Source: an uncultured Clostridia bacterium (GTDB taxonomy: Bacteria; Bacillota; Clostridia; TANB77; CAG-508). Taken from it: 53,634 nt of DNA. Shown here in pieces: positions 1 through 7,014 of this stretch; positions within the stretch are counted from its first letter, which is position 1; each line of letters opens with the position of its first letter. The position numbers were made by a program, and so were the translations under genes. The notes under the pieces were generated by a model. It saw nothing but the letters and a program-made list of their open reading frames with translations, had not been told where the DNA came from and did not search any database. The stretch lies in contig CALXVG010000007.1 in the NCBI GenBank assembly GCA_944391955.1, positions 1 through 53,634 on the forward strand, read 5' to 3'.

Positions 1-17
1 TACCACTACATATAGTT

Positions 18-62
18 ATAACAACACATTCGCAATATTGGCATAGTGGAATGTGTTGTTAT
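18..62. terminator. Strong hairpin, likely terminator of the small toxin-like gene
   Basis: A 14-bp perfect inverted repeat (18-31 with 49-62, core AACAACACATTC / GAATGTGTTGTT) with a 17-nt loop. It lies just past the stop codon of the minus-strand small hydrophobic ORF. On the plus strand it is followed by an ATTTTATT stretch, so it could work in both directions. The arm at 52-59 can also pair with the 5' leader of the minus-strand transcript, whose complement carries the same 8-mer CAACACAT at 224-231. Confidence 0.65.
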
Positions 63-63
63 T

Positions 64-177
64 TTATTCCTTATCTATTTTTGAATTTACATATTTTATG
101 TATAAAATCGTTAATAAGGCTACGTTTATTGTTGATGATACCATTAAGGCATAGATTAAAAAAAGTATAAAACCCAT
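64..177 (-). CDS. Small hydrophobic peptide, candidate type I toxin (37 aa)
   Basis: The frame starts at ATG (175-177) and encodes a 37-aa peptide beginning MGFILFLIYALMV and ending in the charged tail NSKIDKE. It has one membrane segment (about residues 2-29) and a basic/acidic C-terminus, the layout of holin-like or Fst/TxpA-type toxins of Firmicutes type I systems. A GGGGTGG ribosome-binding site precedes the start. A strong sigma-A promoter (287-292 / 264-269) lies about 80 nt upstream and a strong hairpin follows. The 5' leader folds into a nested stem (GATAAC/GTTATC inside CCACT/AGTGG) that reaches into the ribosome-binding site. No close family match can be proven by eye. It could instead be an ordinary small membrane protein. 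No antisense RNA promoter was found with confidence. Confidence 0.5.
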   Translation of the reverse strand: MGFILFLIYALMVSSTINVALLTILYIKYVNSKIDKE

Positions 178-263
178 AAACACCACCCCACTTTCTGATA
201 ACCAAAGTTATCTAGTGTAGTGGCAACACATATCTACTACTATGTTCATTTCCTATGTCAGTT

Positions 264-292
264 AGTATAGCATACAATTTACAATAAAACAA
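264..292 (-). promoter_or_regulatory. Sigma-A promoter with extended -10
   Basis: Read on the minus strand: TTGTTT (287-292), 17 bp, TGcTATACT (TATACT at 264-269). The expected start is near 257, leaving an 80-nt leader before the small hydrophobic ORF at 64-177. Confidence 0.65.
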
Positions 293-374
293 TACAAAAA
301 AACAAATTTTCGCAAAAAAGATTTTTATTAAGTTACTTGATTTTTATTAAATAATCTGGTAATCTATATATAGC

Positions 375-500
375 TTGATTGATATTTGTATTAATCGTCA
401 AGAGAGTCAAAAAGTTGTAGATAACTACTTCGTTGGCACCAATGACAATTTTAGTTTTCAAGATATCTTGAAAACTTTTTCATCTAGTAATTTTATTTAG
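375..500 (+). other. Short open frame, possible gene remnant
   Basis: A 41-codon frame opens after a TAA at 360 and runs from a TTG at 375 to TAG at 498-500. There is no ATG and no clear ribosome-binding site. The translation contains VVDNYFVGTND and SFQDILKTF, which reads like the C-terminal end of a small protein of the kind carried on mobile elements, but I do not recognise it. A perfect 24-bp palindrome (453-476, AGTTTTCAAGAT / ATCTTGAAAACT) followed by five T lies inside the frame, so the region could equally be a short RNA ending in a terminator. A weak promoter-like pair TTGATT (337-342), 17 bp, TAATCT (360-365) sits upstream. Confidence 0.25.
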
Positions 501-551
501 AGATATATAAGAAAATATTTGCTGAAAATAAAAAAAAAAACAAAAAAAGAC

Positions 552-580
552 TTGAAAATTAAAGATAAATGTGCTATTAT
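552..580 (+). promoter_or_regulatory. Promoter of tRNA-Pro
   Basis: TTGAAA (552-557), 17 bp, TGcTATTAT (TATTAT at 575-580), an extended -10 sigma-A promoter placed 18 nt before the mature tRNA. Confidence 0.7.
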
Positions 581-597
581 ATTTAAGTGGTTAAAAA

Positions 598-673
598 CGG
601 GGTGTGGCTCAGTTGGTAGAGCGCGTGGTTTGGGACCATGAGGTCGCACGTTCGATCCGTGTCACCCCGACCA
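598..673 (+). tRNA. tRNA-Pro (anticodon TGG)
   Basis: A complete 76-nt cloverleaf with encoded CCA. Acceptor CGGGGTG/CACCCCG, D-stem GCTC/GAGC, anticodon stem CGTGG/CCATG around the loop TTTGGGA (anticodon TGG), T-stem GCACG/CGTGT with loop TTCGATC. It is a single-gene transcript with its own promoter and terminator. The UGG anticodon can read all four proline codons, which fits an AT-rich genome. Confidence 0.95.
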
Positions 674-678
674 GATTT

Positions 679-709
679 AGAGACTGTTACAGTCTCTATT
701 TTTATTTTC
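679..709 (+). terminator. Terminator after tRNA-Pro
   Basis: AGAGACTG (679-686), TTA loop, CAGTCTCT (690-697), then ATTTTTATTTT. Confidence 0.85.
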
Positions 710-817
710 TAAAATTTATCAAAATCCTCAAACTCACTTAACAAGAAAACTGTTGAATATAAGAGAGGTTGAGGATTTCAAAACATAAAATTAATATTTA
801 TTAAAACCTGCCCCTGA

Positions 818-877
818 TTGGGAATTTTTTCCCAATTTAAATACGTCCCCAATTGGGAAAAAGCTTTATTGCTTTTT
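818..877. terminator. Inverted-repeat cluster at the 3' end of the spoVA operon
   Basis: ATTGGGAA (818-825) pairs with TTCCCAAT (830-837), and a third copy of the unit (CCCAATTGGGAA) follows at about 848-859. Next to it AAAAAGC (858-864) and GCTTTTT (871-877) form another stem that overlaps the spoVAE stop codon and reads as a terminator for minus-strand transcription. A related CCCAATTGGG palindrome forms the terminator at 53047-53076. Confidence 0.5.
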
Positions 878-1255
878 TATTTTTGGTTTTGAGATTAGTG
901 AGGCAATGTAACCAAAGAATATTGCAGCTGTAATACCACCAGCAGCAGAAGCAGTACCACCTATCAAGGCTCCTAACAATCCTTTTTCCTGTACTGCTTG
1001 TATAGCACCTTTTGCTAAAAGATTACCAAAACCAGTTAATGGGACAGTAGCTCCTGCACCTGCAAAATCAACTAAATACTGATAAATACCTAAACCACCA
1101 AGTACAGCTCCAAGAGTTACAAAAACTACTAAAATTCTTGCAGGAGTAAGTTTTGTTTTATCAATTAATATTTGTCCAACAACACAAATTGCACCTCCTA
1201 CTAAAAATGCACGAAGTAGCATCATCCAATCAAAATTACCCCAAAAGTCTTGCAT
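866..1255 (-). CDS. spoVAE: Stage V sporulation protein AE (SpoVAE)
   Basis: A 129-aa integral membrane protein of the SpoVAC/SpoVAE fold, part of the spore inner-membrane channel that takes up Ca-dipicolinate in sporulation and releases it in germination. Four hydrophobic segments are visible, and the loop GAGATVPLTGFGNLLAKGA (about residues 63-81) is the family signature, also seen in the SpoVAC below as GAGSLVPITGFANS. The start is ATG at 1253-1255 after a GGGGG ribosome-binding site; an upstream in-frame ATG at 1321 would overlap spoVAD and lacks such a site. It is the last gene of a minus-strand operon dodecin-spoVAC-spoVAD-spoVAE. Confidence 0.9.
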   Translation of the reverse strand: MQDFWGNFDWMMLLRAFLVGGAICVVGQILIDKTKLTPARILVVFVTLGAVLGGLGIYQYLVDFAGAGATVPLTGFGNLLAKGAIQAVQEKGLLGALIGGTASAAGGITAAIFFGYIASLISKPKIKKQ

Positions 1256-1268
1256 TATAAAACCCCCT

Positions 1269-2279
1269 TTACATTCCAGTTTCAATAGAAATAGCATGTG
1301 CAATTCCAGGAATACTTTCACCTTGTTGAGCAGTAGTCGAGTTGGTTAATGCACCTGTAGCAATTAATAATATCTTATTTAATTTCTTTTGTTTTAATTT
1401 ATTAAATAAATATCCAGAAAAAACAGTAGCACAACAAGCACAACCACTACCGCCAGAATGTGTATCTTGAGAATCTTTATCAAAGATTAAAACACCACAA
1501 TCATTGTAATTTGATTTTATATTATAACCTTTTGTAAGTGCCATTTCTGACAATATATCTTTACCAATATATCCTAAATCACCAGTTAAAATAGCATCAT
1601 AATAACTAGGATTTCTACCAGTATCTTTAAAATGTGCAATTAAAGTATCTAATGCAGCAGGAGCCATGGCAGCACCCATATTATTGGCATCCTTAATTCC
1701 CAGATCAACTACTTTACCAGTAGTAATGTAAGTTACATAAGGTCCTTCACCTGAATTAGAAAGTATAACCGAACCAGAACCTGTAACAGTCCATTGAGAA
1801 GTTGGAGGTCTTTGGTTTCCTAATTCTAAAGGAAAACGAAACTGTTTTTCAGCACTACAAAAATGACTAGAAGCAGCACAAATACACTTATCTGCAGCAC
1901 CAGAATCAATAAAAACAGAAGCTAATTGCATGCCTTCTACAAAAGTTGAACAAGCACCAAAAATGCCATAAAAAGGAATGCCCAATTCTCTTAATCCAAA
2001 ACTAGAAGAAATACATTGATTAAGCAAATCACCAGCAAAACAATAATTGATGTCAGCAGCAGGTATTTTGGCTTTAGTTATATTCATATTTACAGTTTCT
2101 TTAATTATTTTACTTTCAGCTTTTTCCCATGTTTTTTCTTGCCAAAATTCATCTTCTAAGCATTTATCAAAATATTCTGCAAGAGGACCATTTTCCTCTT
2201 TAGGACCAACAATAGAAGCAGTCTCTAAAATTGTAATTGGATTATCAAACTTTAAAGTTTGCATACCAAATCTTTTCAT
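1269..2279 (-). CDS. spoVAD: Stage V sporulation protein AD (SpoVAD)
   Basis: A 336-aa protein with a thiolase/KAS-III-like fold that binds dipicolinic acid and is essential for its uptake into the forespore. It is placed by the N-terminal TASIVGPKEENGPLAEYFD, the central GIFGACSTFVEGMQLAS and the C-terminal SGGSGCACCATVFSGYL typical of SpoVAD. Start chosen at ATG 2277-2279 after AAAGGGTG; a GTG at 2288 is part of that site. Between spoVAC (29 nt gap) and spoVAE (13 nt gap) in the same operon. Known role: with SpoVAC and SpoVAE it forms the minimal clostridial spoVA operon. Confidence 0.95.
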   Translation of the reverse strand: MKRFGMQTLKFDNPITILETASIVGPKEENGPLAEYFDKCLEDEFWQEKTWEKAESKIIKETVNMNITKAKIPAADINYCFAGDLLNQCISSSFGLRELGIPFYGIFGACSTFVEGMQLASVFIDSGAADKCICAASSHFCSAEKQFRFPLELGNQRPPTSQWTVTGSGSVILSNSGEGPYVTYITTGKVVDLGIKDANNMGAAMAPAALDTLIAHFKDTGRNPSYYDAILTGDLGYIGKDILSEMALTKGYNIKSNYNDCGVLIFDKDSQDTHSGGSGCACCATVFSGYLFNKLKQKKLNKILLIATGALTNSTTAQQGESIPGIAHAISIETGM

Positions 2280-2308
2280 TAAAATCACCCTTTCAGGAAG
2301 CTAAAAAA

Positions 2309-2755
2309 TTAGCCTCCAAAAATAAAATAAATAATACCAACAAGAACAGAAGCAGATATTCCATATACTAGTACAGGACCTGCAACAGTAAACATTTTAG
2401 CACCAACACCCATTACATATCCTTCAGATTTATACTCCATTGCAGGAGAAACAATAGAATTAGCAAAACCTGTAATAGGCACCAAAGAACCAGCACCAGC
2501 AAATTTACCTATTTTATTAAATACATTTAATGCTGTTAGGAAAGCACTTAAAAATATAAGAGAAACAGAAACAATAGTAGCACTAGTTTCAGTTGATAAT
2601 CCGTTATATTTGCAAATTTCCATGATTACTTGTCCTATACCGCATATAAAACCTCCAACCCAAAAACTATTAAAACAATTTTTCAAAATAGGAGAATTTG
2701 GAGATTTTTGATTTACATATTCTTGATATTCAGAATTAGTGTTAATTGGCTTCAA
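2309..2755 (-). CDS. spoVAC: Stage V sporulation protein AC (SpoVAC)
   Basis: A 148-aa membrane protein with about four hydrophobic segments and the signature GAGSLVPITGFANS (about residues 85-98). SpoVAC forms a mechanosensitive channel for Ca-dipicolinate in the spore inner membrane. The N-terminus SEYQEYVNQKSPNSPIL matches the conserved soluble leader of the family. The preferred start is TTG at 2753-2755, following the AGGGGGTGA site that contains the stop codon of the upstream dodecin gene; a GTG at 2764 overlaps that stop and is the alternative. The tight overlap argues for translational coupling with the dodecin gene. Confidence 0.92.
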   Translation of the reverse strand: MKPINTNSEYQEYVNQKSPNSPILKNCFNSFWVGGFICGIGQVIMEICKYNGLSTETSATIVSVSLIFLSAFLTALNVFNKIGKFAGAGSLVPITGFANSIVSPAMEYKSEGYVMGVGAKMFTVAGPVLVYGISASVLVGIIYFIFGG

Positions 2756-2760
2756 ATAAA

Positions 2761-2970
2761 TCACCCCCTATTATCAATATCAAAGGATAAATCAATAGTT
2801 GTGTAATATTTAACAATACGATTACCATCTATATCAGCTTTTTGCTCTAAAATTGTTACAGAAGAAATATAATCAATACTTTTAGAAGCTTCTGAAATAG
2901 TCTGAACAATAGCATCTTTCCAAGAAACATCAGAAGAACCGGTTAGTTTTAAATGTTTTTTAGTTGACAT
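2761..2970 (-). CDS. Dodecin family protein
   Basis: A 69-aa protein with the dodecin pattern: K-L-T-G-S-S (residues about 7-12), SWKDAIVQTISEASKSI and a C-terminal beta strand pair around EQKADIDGNRIVKYYTTIDL. Dodecins assemble into hollow dodecamers that bind flavins, riboflavin or CoA and act as buffers. The start is ATG at 2968-2970, about 9 nt after GGAAAGG; ATGs at 2979 and 2976 sit too near it. First gene of the spoVA operon with its stop codon inside the spoVAC ribosome-binding site. A dodecin in a forespore operon is unusual and suggests cofactor storage in the spore, an inference. Confidence 0.8.
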   Translation of the reverse strand: MSTKKHLKLTGSSDVSWKDAIVQTISEASKSIDYISSVTILEQKADIDGNRIVKYYTTIDLSFDIDNRG

Positions 2971-3004
2971 ATGCATCATACCTTTCCAAATTAATATATA
3001 TACA

Positions 3005-3034
3005 TATTTTGACCATGGAAAAAGAAAATATACA
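3005..3034 (-). promoter_or_regulatory. Possible sigma-G type promoter of the dodecin-spoVA operon
   Basis: On the minus strand TGTATA (3029-3034), 17 bp, CAAAATA (3005-3011), compared with the sigma-G pattern TGNATA and CATNNTA. The -10 has one mismatch at a key position, so the call rests partly on spoVA operons being forespore-expressed in known spore formers. Confidence 0.35.
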
Positions 3035-3093
3035 AAAATATTACAATAATATTACAATAATATTACTTTTAGATTATAAATGCTTAAAATCTA

Positions 3094-3121
3094 TTGACTA
3101 TAAAAAAAAATAATGTAAAAT
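3094..3121 (+). promoter_or_regulatory. Sigma-A promoter of the type IV pilus operon
   Basis: TTGACT (3094-3099), 16 bp, TAAAAT (3116-3121) preceded by TG, about 50 nt before the first pilus gene. Confidence 0.6.
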
Positions 3122-3174
3122 TAGTAATATAAATGTAAAAATAAAAGTAAATTAATGAAAATAAGGAGAGAATT

Positions 3175-4803
3175 ATGCAAAGCTGTTTGGGACTATATGC
3201 AGATAAAGGAATAATTAAATATGCTAAAGTATCAAAAGACAAAAAAACGCCTAAAATAGAAGCATATGGTGTAAAGTTTTATGATGATTTAGAAGAAACA
3301 ATAGAACAAATTGTCAAAGAAACATATAGCACACAAATACCAATCAGTATAAATCTTACAGACGAACAATATAAATATTCTAATCTACTTAATTTATTAA
3401 AACCAAAAGACTTAGAAAAAGCAATAGATACTGAATTTGAATATTATTGTAGTACAAATGCCAAAAATAAAAACACGATTGAATATAGACGTTTAATAAA
3501 TGAAAATAATACAAGCGAAGAAGACAGAGACAAACTAGATATTGTTTATGTCTATACAAATAAAACTAGTGTTGTAGAAAGAATACAGGTTGTAGATAAA
3601 TACAAAGTTGGAATGGTAACACCTGTAGCAGTAGCAATTGCAAGTCTACCAGAACCTACAGGAGAAAATAGCATTATTGTCAACATTGAAGGTACAACAG
3701 AAGTAACAACAGTAGTACAAGGAAAAGTTAAGGCAGTAGACAAATTAAGCAAAGGTATGGATAATATACTAAGAGATATAAATATTAAGGAAAATTCAAT
3801 GTCTAGAGCATATGAGGCTTGTAAAAACACAACAGTATATACAAAAGCTGGACAAAATTTAAAAATAGATGGAAATGAATATTTAGAAGAAATAATCTTG
3901 GGATTATCTGATATAGTTGATGAAGTAAAAAAAGTTATAGACAGAAGTGAAGTACAAATTGATAGCATTTATTTAACAGGAACAGGAATTATTATAAATA
4001 ATATAGATTTATTTTTCCAAGAAAACTTTATGGACAAAAAAGTTGAAATATTGATTCCTTATTTCATTGAAAAAACAAATACTAAAATAAATATCAAAGA
4101 TTACACAGAAGTAAACTCAGCAGTAGCATTAGGGTTAAAGTACTTAGAACCAAAAGGTGATGAAATAAACTTTTCTAATAAAGCAAGTGCTGGAAACACA
4201 TTAAAATCAATATTAAGTGCAGATATTGGAAAAGATACAGGAAAACAGATATTACAAGCATTAAATATTAAAGAGAGTTTCCAAAAAGAATTAGATGGAA
4301 TAGAAAAAGGTATGATAAGATTAGTAAGTGTAATAGTACTTCTAATCGTATTTTACATACTAGTTTTATGGTATTTGACAACACATATAAATACAAAAAT
4401 AGATGAAGTTGAAGCAGTTATAGATGATACGAACAGCAAAATTACTAAAGTAACAACATATAAGTCATTGGTTGATACAAGAACCTCTGAATATCAATCA
4501 AGAATATCTGCCATTGAAGCACAAAACAATGAATTAACAGCAACATATTCTAGCAAAAACGCAATACCAAATTTATTAAACCAATTAATGTATATTATTC
4601 CAAAGGGAGTACAATTAGTATCATTGGAAAACCCGACAGGCAAAGAAATTATTATACAAGCACAAGCTGAAAAATATGACCAGTTAGGTTATTTTAAAAC
4701 AGCATTATCAGAAAATGGATTATTACGTAATGTTACAACAACAAAAGGAGAAAACGTTAATGGAATAATAAGTGTTACAATAAAAGGAGATTTACCATAT
4801 TAA
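3175..4803 (+). CDS. Type IV pilus assembly protein, PilM-PilN fusion
   Basis: A 542-aa protein joining two normally separate pilus assembly proteins. Residues 1 to about 340 resemble PilM, the cytoplasmic actin-like ATP-binding protein: an N-terminal ribonuclease-H-like strand (LGLYADKGIIKYAKV), a second phosphate loop region (NSIIVNIEGTTEVTTVVQG) and the adenosine-side segment IYLTGTGIIINNIDLF. Residues about 380-402 form a single membrane segment, followed by a coiled coil and an alpha/beta domain as in PilN. In other bacteria PilN's cytoplasmic N-terminus binds PilM, so the fusion makes that link covalent. It starts the pilus operon, preceded by AAGGAGAG. Assignment rests on domain order and operon position; sequence identity to PilM/PilN is low. 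Confidence 0.75.
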   Translation: MQSCLGLYADKGIIKYAKVSKDKKTPKIEAYGVKFYDDLEETIEQIVKETYSTQIPISINLTDEQYKYSNLLNLLKPKDLEKAIDTEFEYYCSTNAKNKNTIEYRRLINENNTSEEDRDKLDIVYVYTNKTSVVERIQVVDKYKVGMVTPVAVAIASLPEPTGENSIIVNIEGTTEVTTVVQGKVKAVDKLSKGMDNILRDINIKENSMSRAYEACKNTTVYTKAGQNLKIDGNEYLEEIILGLSDIVDEVKKVIDRSEVQIDSIYLTGTGIIINNIDLFFQENFMDKKVEILIPYFIEKTNTKINIKDYTEVNSAVALGLKYLEPKGDEINFSNKASAGNTLKSILSADIGKDTGKQILQALNIKESFQKELDGIEKGMIRLVSVIVLLIVFYILVLWYLTTHINTKIDEVEAVIDDTNSKITKVTTYKSLVDTRTSEYQSRISAIEAQNNELTATYSSKNAIPNLLNQLMYIIPKGVQLVSLENPTGKEIIIQAQAEKYDQLGYFKTALSENGLLRNVTTTKGENVNGIISVTIKGDLPY

Positions 4804-4827
4804 TACTACAAGTAAAAGGAGAAAAAC

Positions 4828-5550
4828 ATGAAGAAATTATTATTGTTGATTTTAATTGTATTGCTATGTACAGCAGCTTACATGTTAGCTTTTAAAAATA
4901 TCGAGATAGGAACATTAAAAACAACAAATTTAGAAGAACTAGAAGCACTGGATAAAGAATTGCGTTCAGATATTGATAAAGCTAGAGAGCTTAATGAAAC
5001 TACATATGCAACCAAAATTAATGAATTAAATTCAAGTATAAAAAGACTTACTACATCTAAAGAAACATATGCAGCAAAAATAAATAGTCTAAGTGAAGAT
5101 GTAGACTTGGGAATAGTCGCAATTAAAAAATACAAGATAGAATATTTATGGACAAAACTAGAAAATTATGCAAAAGACAATGGGGTTTGGATAAAACTAG
5201 ATTTACTAGAAAATGGTGGAGAAGATGTATATGATTTAGATATAACACTTAAAGGATCTTATATTGATATTACAGAAGTTATATTTGACATTGAAAAAGA
5301 TGATACATTAGATTTTACAGTAGAAGAATTTAAAATAGTTCCATCATCAACAACCACAACAACTACCACAACAACTAATACACCAACTCTACCAAACGAT
5401 AGCGGAACAATAACACCAAGTGATGCCAATAATACAAATAACAATTCTACAAACAATACAAGTAGCAACACAGCACAAACAGTAGTAGTAGATGCAAGCG
5501 TATTGCAAGCAACATTTACTATTAAAAATGTTAATATCGAACTAGATTAA
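4828..5550 (+). CDS. PilO-like type IV pilus assembly protein
   Basis: A 240-aa bitopic protein: membrane segment at residues 3-21, a coiled coil from about 40 to 95 and a small alpha/beta domain to about 170, the layout of PilO, which pairs with PilN in the inner-membrane alignment complex. An insert of about 50 residues rich in Thr, Asn and Ser (from residue 173, with nine Thr in a row) interrupts the last domain before a final strand. The Thr tract uses mixed ACA/ACC/ACT codons, so it is not a simple slippage repeat. Position straight after the PilM-PilN fusion supports the call more than sequence does. Confidence 0.65.
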   Translation: MKKLLLLILIVLLCTAAYMLAFKNIEIGTLKTTNLEELEALDKELRSDIDKARELNETTYATKINELNSSIKRLTTSKETYAAKINSLSEDVDLGIVAIKKYKIEYLWTKLENYAKDNGVWIKLDLLENGGEDVYDLDITLKGSYIDITEVIFDIEKDDTLDFTVEEFKIVPSSTTTTTTTTTNTPTLPNDSGTITPSDANNTNNNSTNNTSSNTAQTVVVDASVLQATFTIKNVNIELD

Positions 5551-5561
5551 GGAGGATTTAT

Positions 5562-5954
5562 ATGATTAAGAAAATACTAAAAGAAATAGCAATTTTAATA
5601 TTATTAATAGTAGCCATAGGATTAGTTTTTGTAATATTTTTCTATGATTATAATCCTATTAATGTAACAGTACCAAAACAAGTAGAAGCATATGCTTTAG
5701 ATGCAGAAATTGAAGAAGAACTAGAAGAAACTTTAGAAGCAGAAGAAAAACAAGAATTAGTAAAAACATATATAGTAGACCAAGCAGACTTATCAGCATA
5801 TGAATCTAGTAATGATTATGATAAAGGAAAACCAAATCCTTTTTCAAAATATTCAACTGATAGTAGTACTACAACAGATGAGGATAATGATAGCACAGGA
5901 GACAATACAAATAATGGAGATTCAGGTGAATTTCTAAATACAATTGGTAAATAA
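5562..5954 (+). CDS. Small anchored protein in PilP position
   Basis: A 130-aa protein with a short cytoplasmic start, one membrane segment (residues 9-29), a Glu-rich helix (about 48-65) and an acidic, Ser/Thr/Asp/Asn-rich tail. The short stretch KGKPNPFSKY resembles the D/N-PF motif found in PilP-like proteins. It sits 11 nt behind the PilO-like gene, where PilP would be expected, but is too short and divergent to call by sequence. There is no lipobox cysteine. Confidence 0.45.
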   Translation: MIKKILKEIAILILLIVAIGLVFVIFFYDYNPINVTVPKQVEAYALDAEIEEELEETLEAEEKQELVKTYIVDQADLSAYESSNDYDKGKPNPFSKYSTDSSTTTDEDNDSTGDNTNNGDSGEFLNTIGK

Positions 5955-6020
5955 AAGTAGGTAATATTTATTATATAAATATATACAAAAAATAAACCTA
6001 AAGAGGGGGTGAAAAAACAA

Positions 6021-6284
6021 ATGAAAAAACAAGCAGGTATTACTTTAATAGCATTAATTATAACAATAATTGTTATGTTAATATTAGTAGCAGTAACAGT
6101 TACAACAGCAGTTCAAAGTGGACTATTTGGACATGCAGGTGATGCAGTACAAGAATATGAAGATGCACAAGAAACAGAAAAGGATATGGAAAATCAATTT
6201 TCAACAAATACTACAAATGGAACAAATGTAACAGGTCTTGATAATATAGTAGAATATTATACTAATTCACAATCTGGAGAATAA
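6021..6284 (+). CDS. Type IV pilin-like protein lacking Glu5
   Basis: An 87-aa prepilin: basic leader MKKQAG, then the hydrophobic stretch ITLIALIITIIVMLILVAVT. Cleavage by prepilin peptidase is expected after the Gly. Position +5 is Ala instead of the conserved Glu needed in most pilins for subunit docking. The mature part is short and acidic, ending in a polar Asn/Thr/Ser tail. The start ATG at 6021 is used because AGAGGGGG (6001-6008) immediately precedes the in-frame GTG at 6009, too close to serve it. This is the main pilin candidate of the operon by position, though its size is small for a major pilin. Confidence 0.75.
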   Translation: MKKQAGITLIALIITIIVMLILVAVTVTTAVQSGLFGHAGDAVQEYEDAQETEKDMENQFSTNTTNGTNVTGLDNIVEYYTNSQSGE

Positions 6285-6386
6285 GCAACAGAACCACAAG
6301 TATAGAATCACAAAAACTACATTATTGGCATATACATTATAATAATGTGTATGCCAACAATTCTATCAAGACATGGAGTATGAAAA

Positions 6387-7004
6387 ATGGAAATCTTACT
6401 ATATGCATATATATATATAATAGGTGTACTATTGGGAAGCTTTTTTACACTAGCTGTACATAGAATTCCTAGAAAAGAAAATATTACACATGTTAGGTCA
6501 TATTGTCCTAAATGTAATCACAGATTAAATTTTTTTGATTTAATACCGGTATTAAGCTATATATTTTTAAGAGGAAAATGTAGATATTGTCATGAAAAGA
6601 TAAGACTAAGATATATAATACTTGAATTATCATCAGGTGTCATTTTTCTTCTATTTGCTATGTGCTTAAATATTGATATTTTTAATATAGAAATAAATAA
6701 GATCGCTACTCTAATTTTTGGTATATTTTTTATAAGTGTTGTAATTTTAACAATAGGAATATTTAAAGAATATAAAGTAGTAGAAAAAAGTGTGTTAAAT
6801 ATTGGAATTATATCAGAAATAATATATATGATATATCTATACACATTTAACAATATAAATATCTATAGATATATTATATGTTTAGGCATTTTAATAATAC
6901 AGTTCCTACTTAATTTAAAAACAAAGAAAGACGTTTTAAGAAGAACAATGTTTATAGTTTTTTCAATAATTGGATTAACAAATATAATAGCAACTTTAAT
7001 ATAA
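6387..7004 (+). CDS. Prepilin peptidase N-domain protein without catalytic aspartates
   Basis: A 205-aa membrane protein. Residues about 10-80 match the N-terminal zinc/methylase-associated domain of prepilin peptidases (GspO/PilD): GSFFTLAVHRIPR followed by the two cysteine pairs CPKC and CRYC. In bifunctional PilD this domain goes with N-methylation of the new pilin N-terminus. The rest has about five membrane segments, but both catalytic motifs of the A24 aspartyl peptidase are missing: where an aspartate is expected the sequence reads GIFKEYKVVEKS, and there is no GxGD. It is probably methylase-only or structural. A peptidase domain with both aspartates but without the cysteines is encoded at 49226-49960. 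Confidence 0.7.
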   Translation: MEILLYAYIYIIGVLLGSFFTLAVHRIPRKENITHVRSYCPKCNHRLNFFDLIPVLSYIFLRGKCRYCHEKIRLRYIILELSSGVIFLLFAMCLNIDIFNIEINKIATLIFGIFFISVVILTIGIFKEYKVVEKSVLNIGIISEIIYMIYLYTFNNINIYRYIICLGILIIQFLLNLKTKKDVLRRTMFIVFSIIGLTNIIATLI

Positions 7005-7014
7005 GGGGTGAAGC

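Noticed and set aside
3034..3080. Tandem TATTACAATAATATTACAATAATATTAC as a CRISPR-like or operator array
   Set aside because: Short AT-rich direct repeat without spacers; common by chance in this base composition.
5349..5480. Thr/Asn/Ser codon repeats in the PilO-like gene as a phase-variable tract
   Set aside because: The run uses mixed codons (ACA/ACC/ACT) without a regular repeat unit likely to slip, so no phase-variation claim is made.
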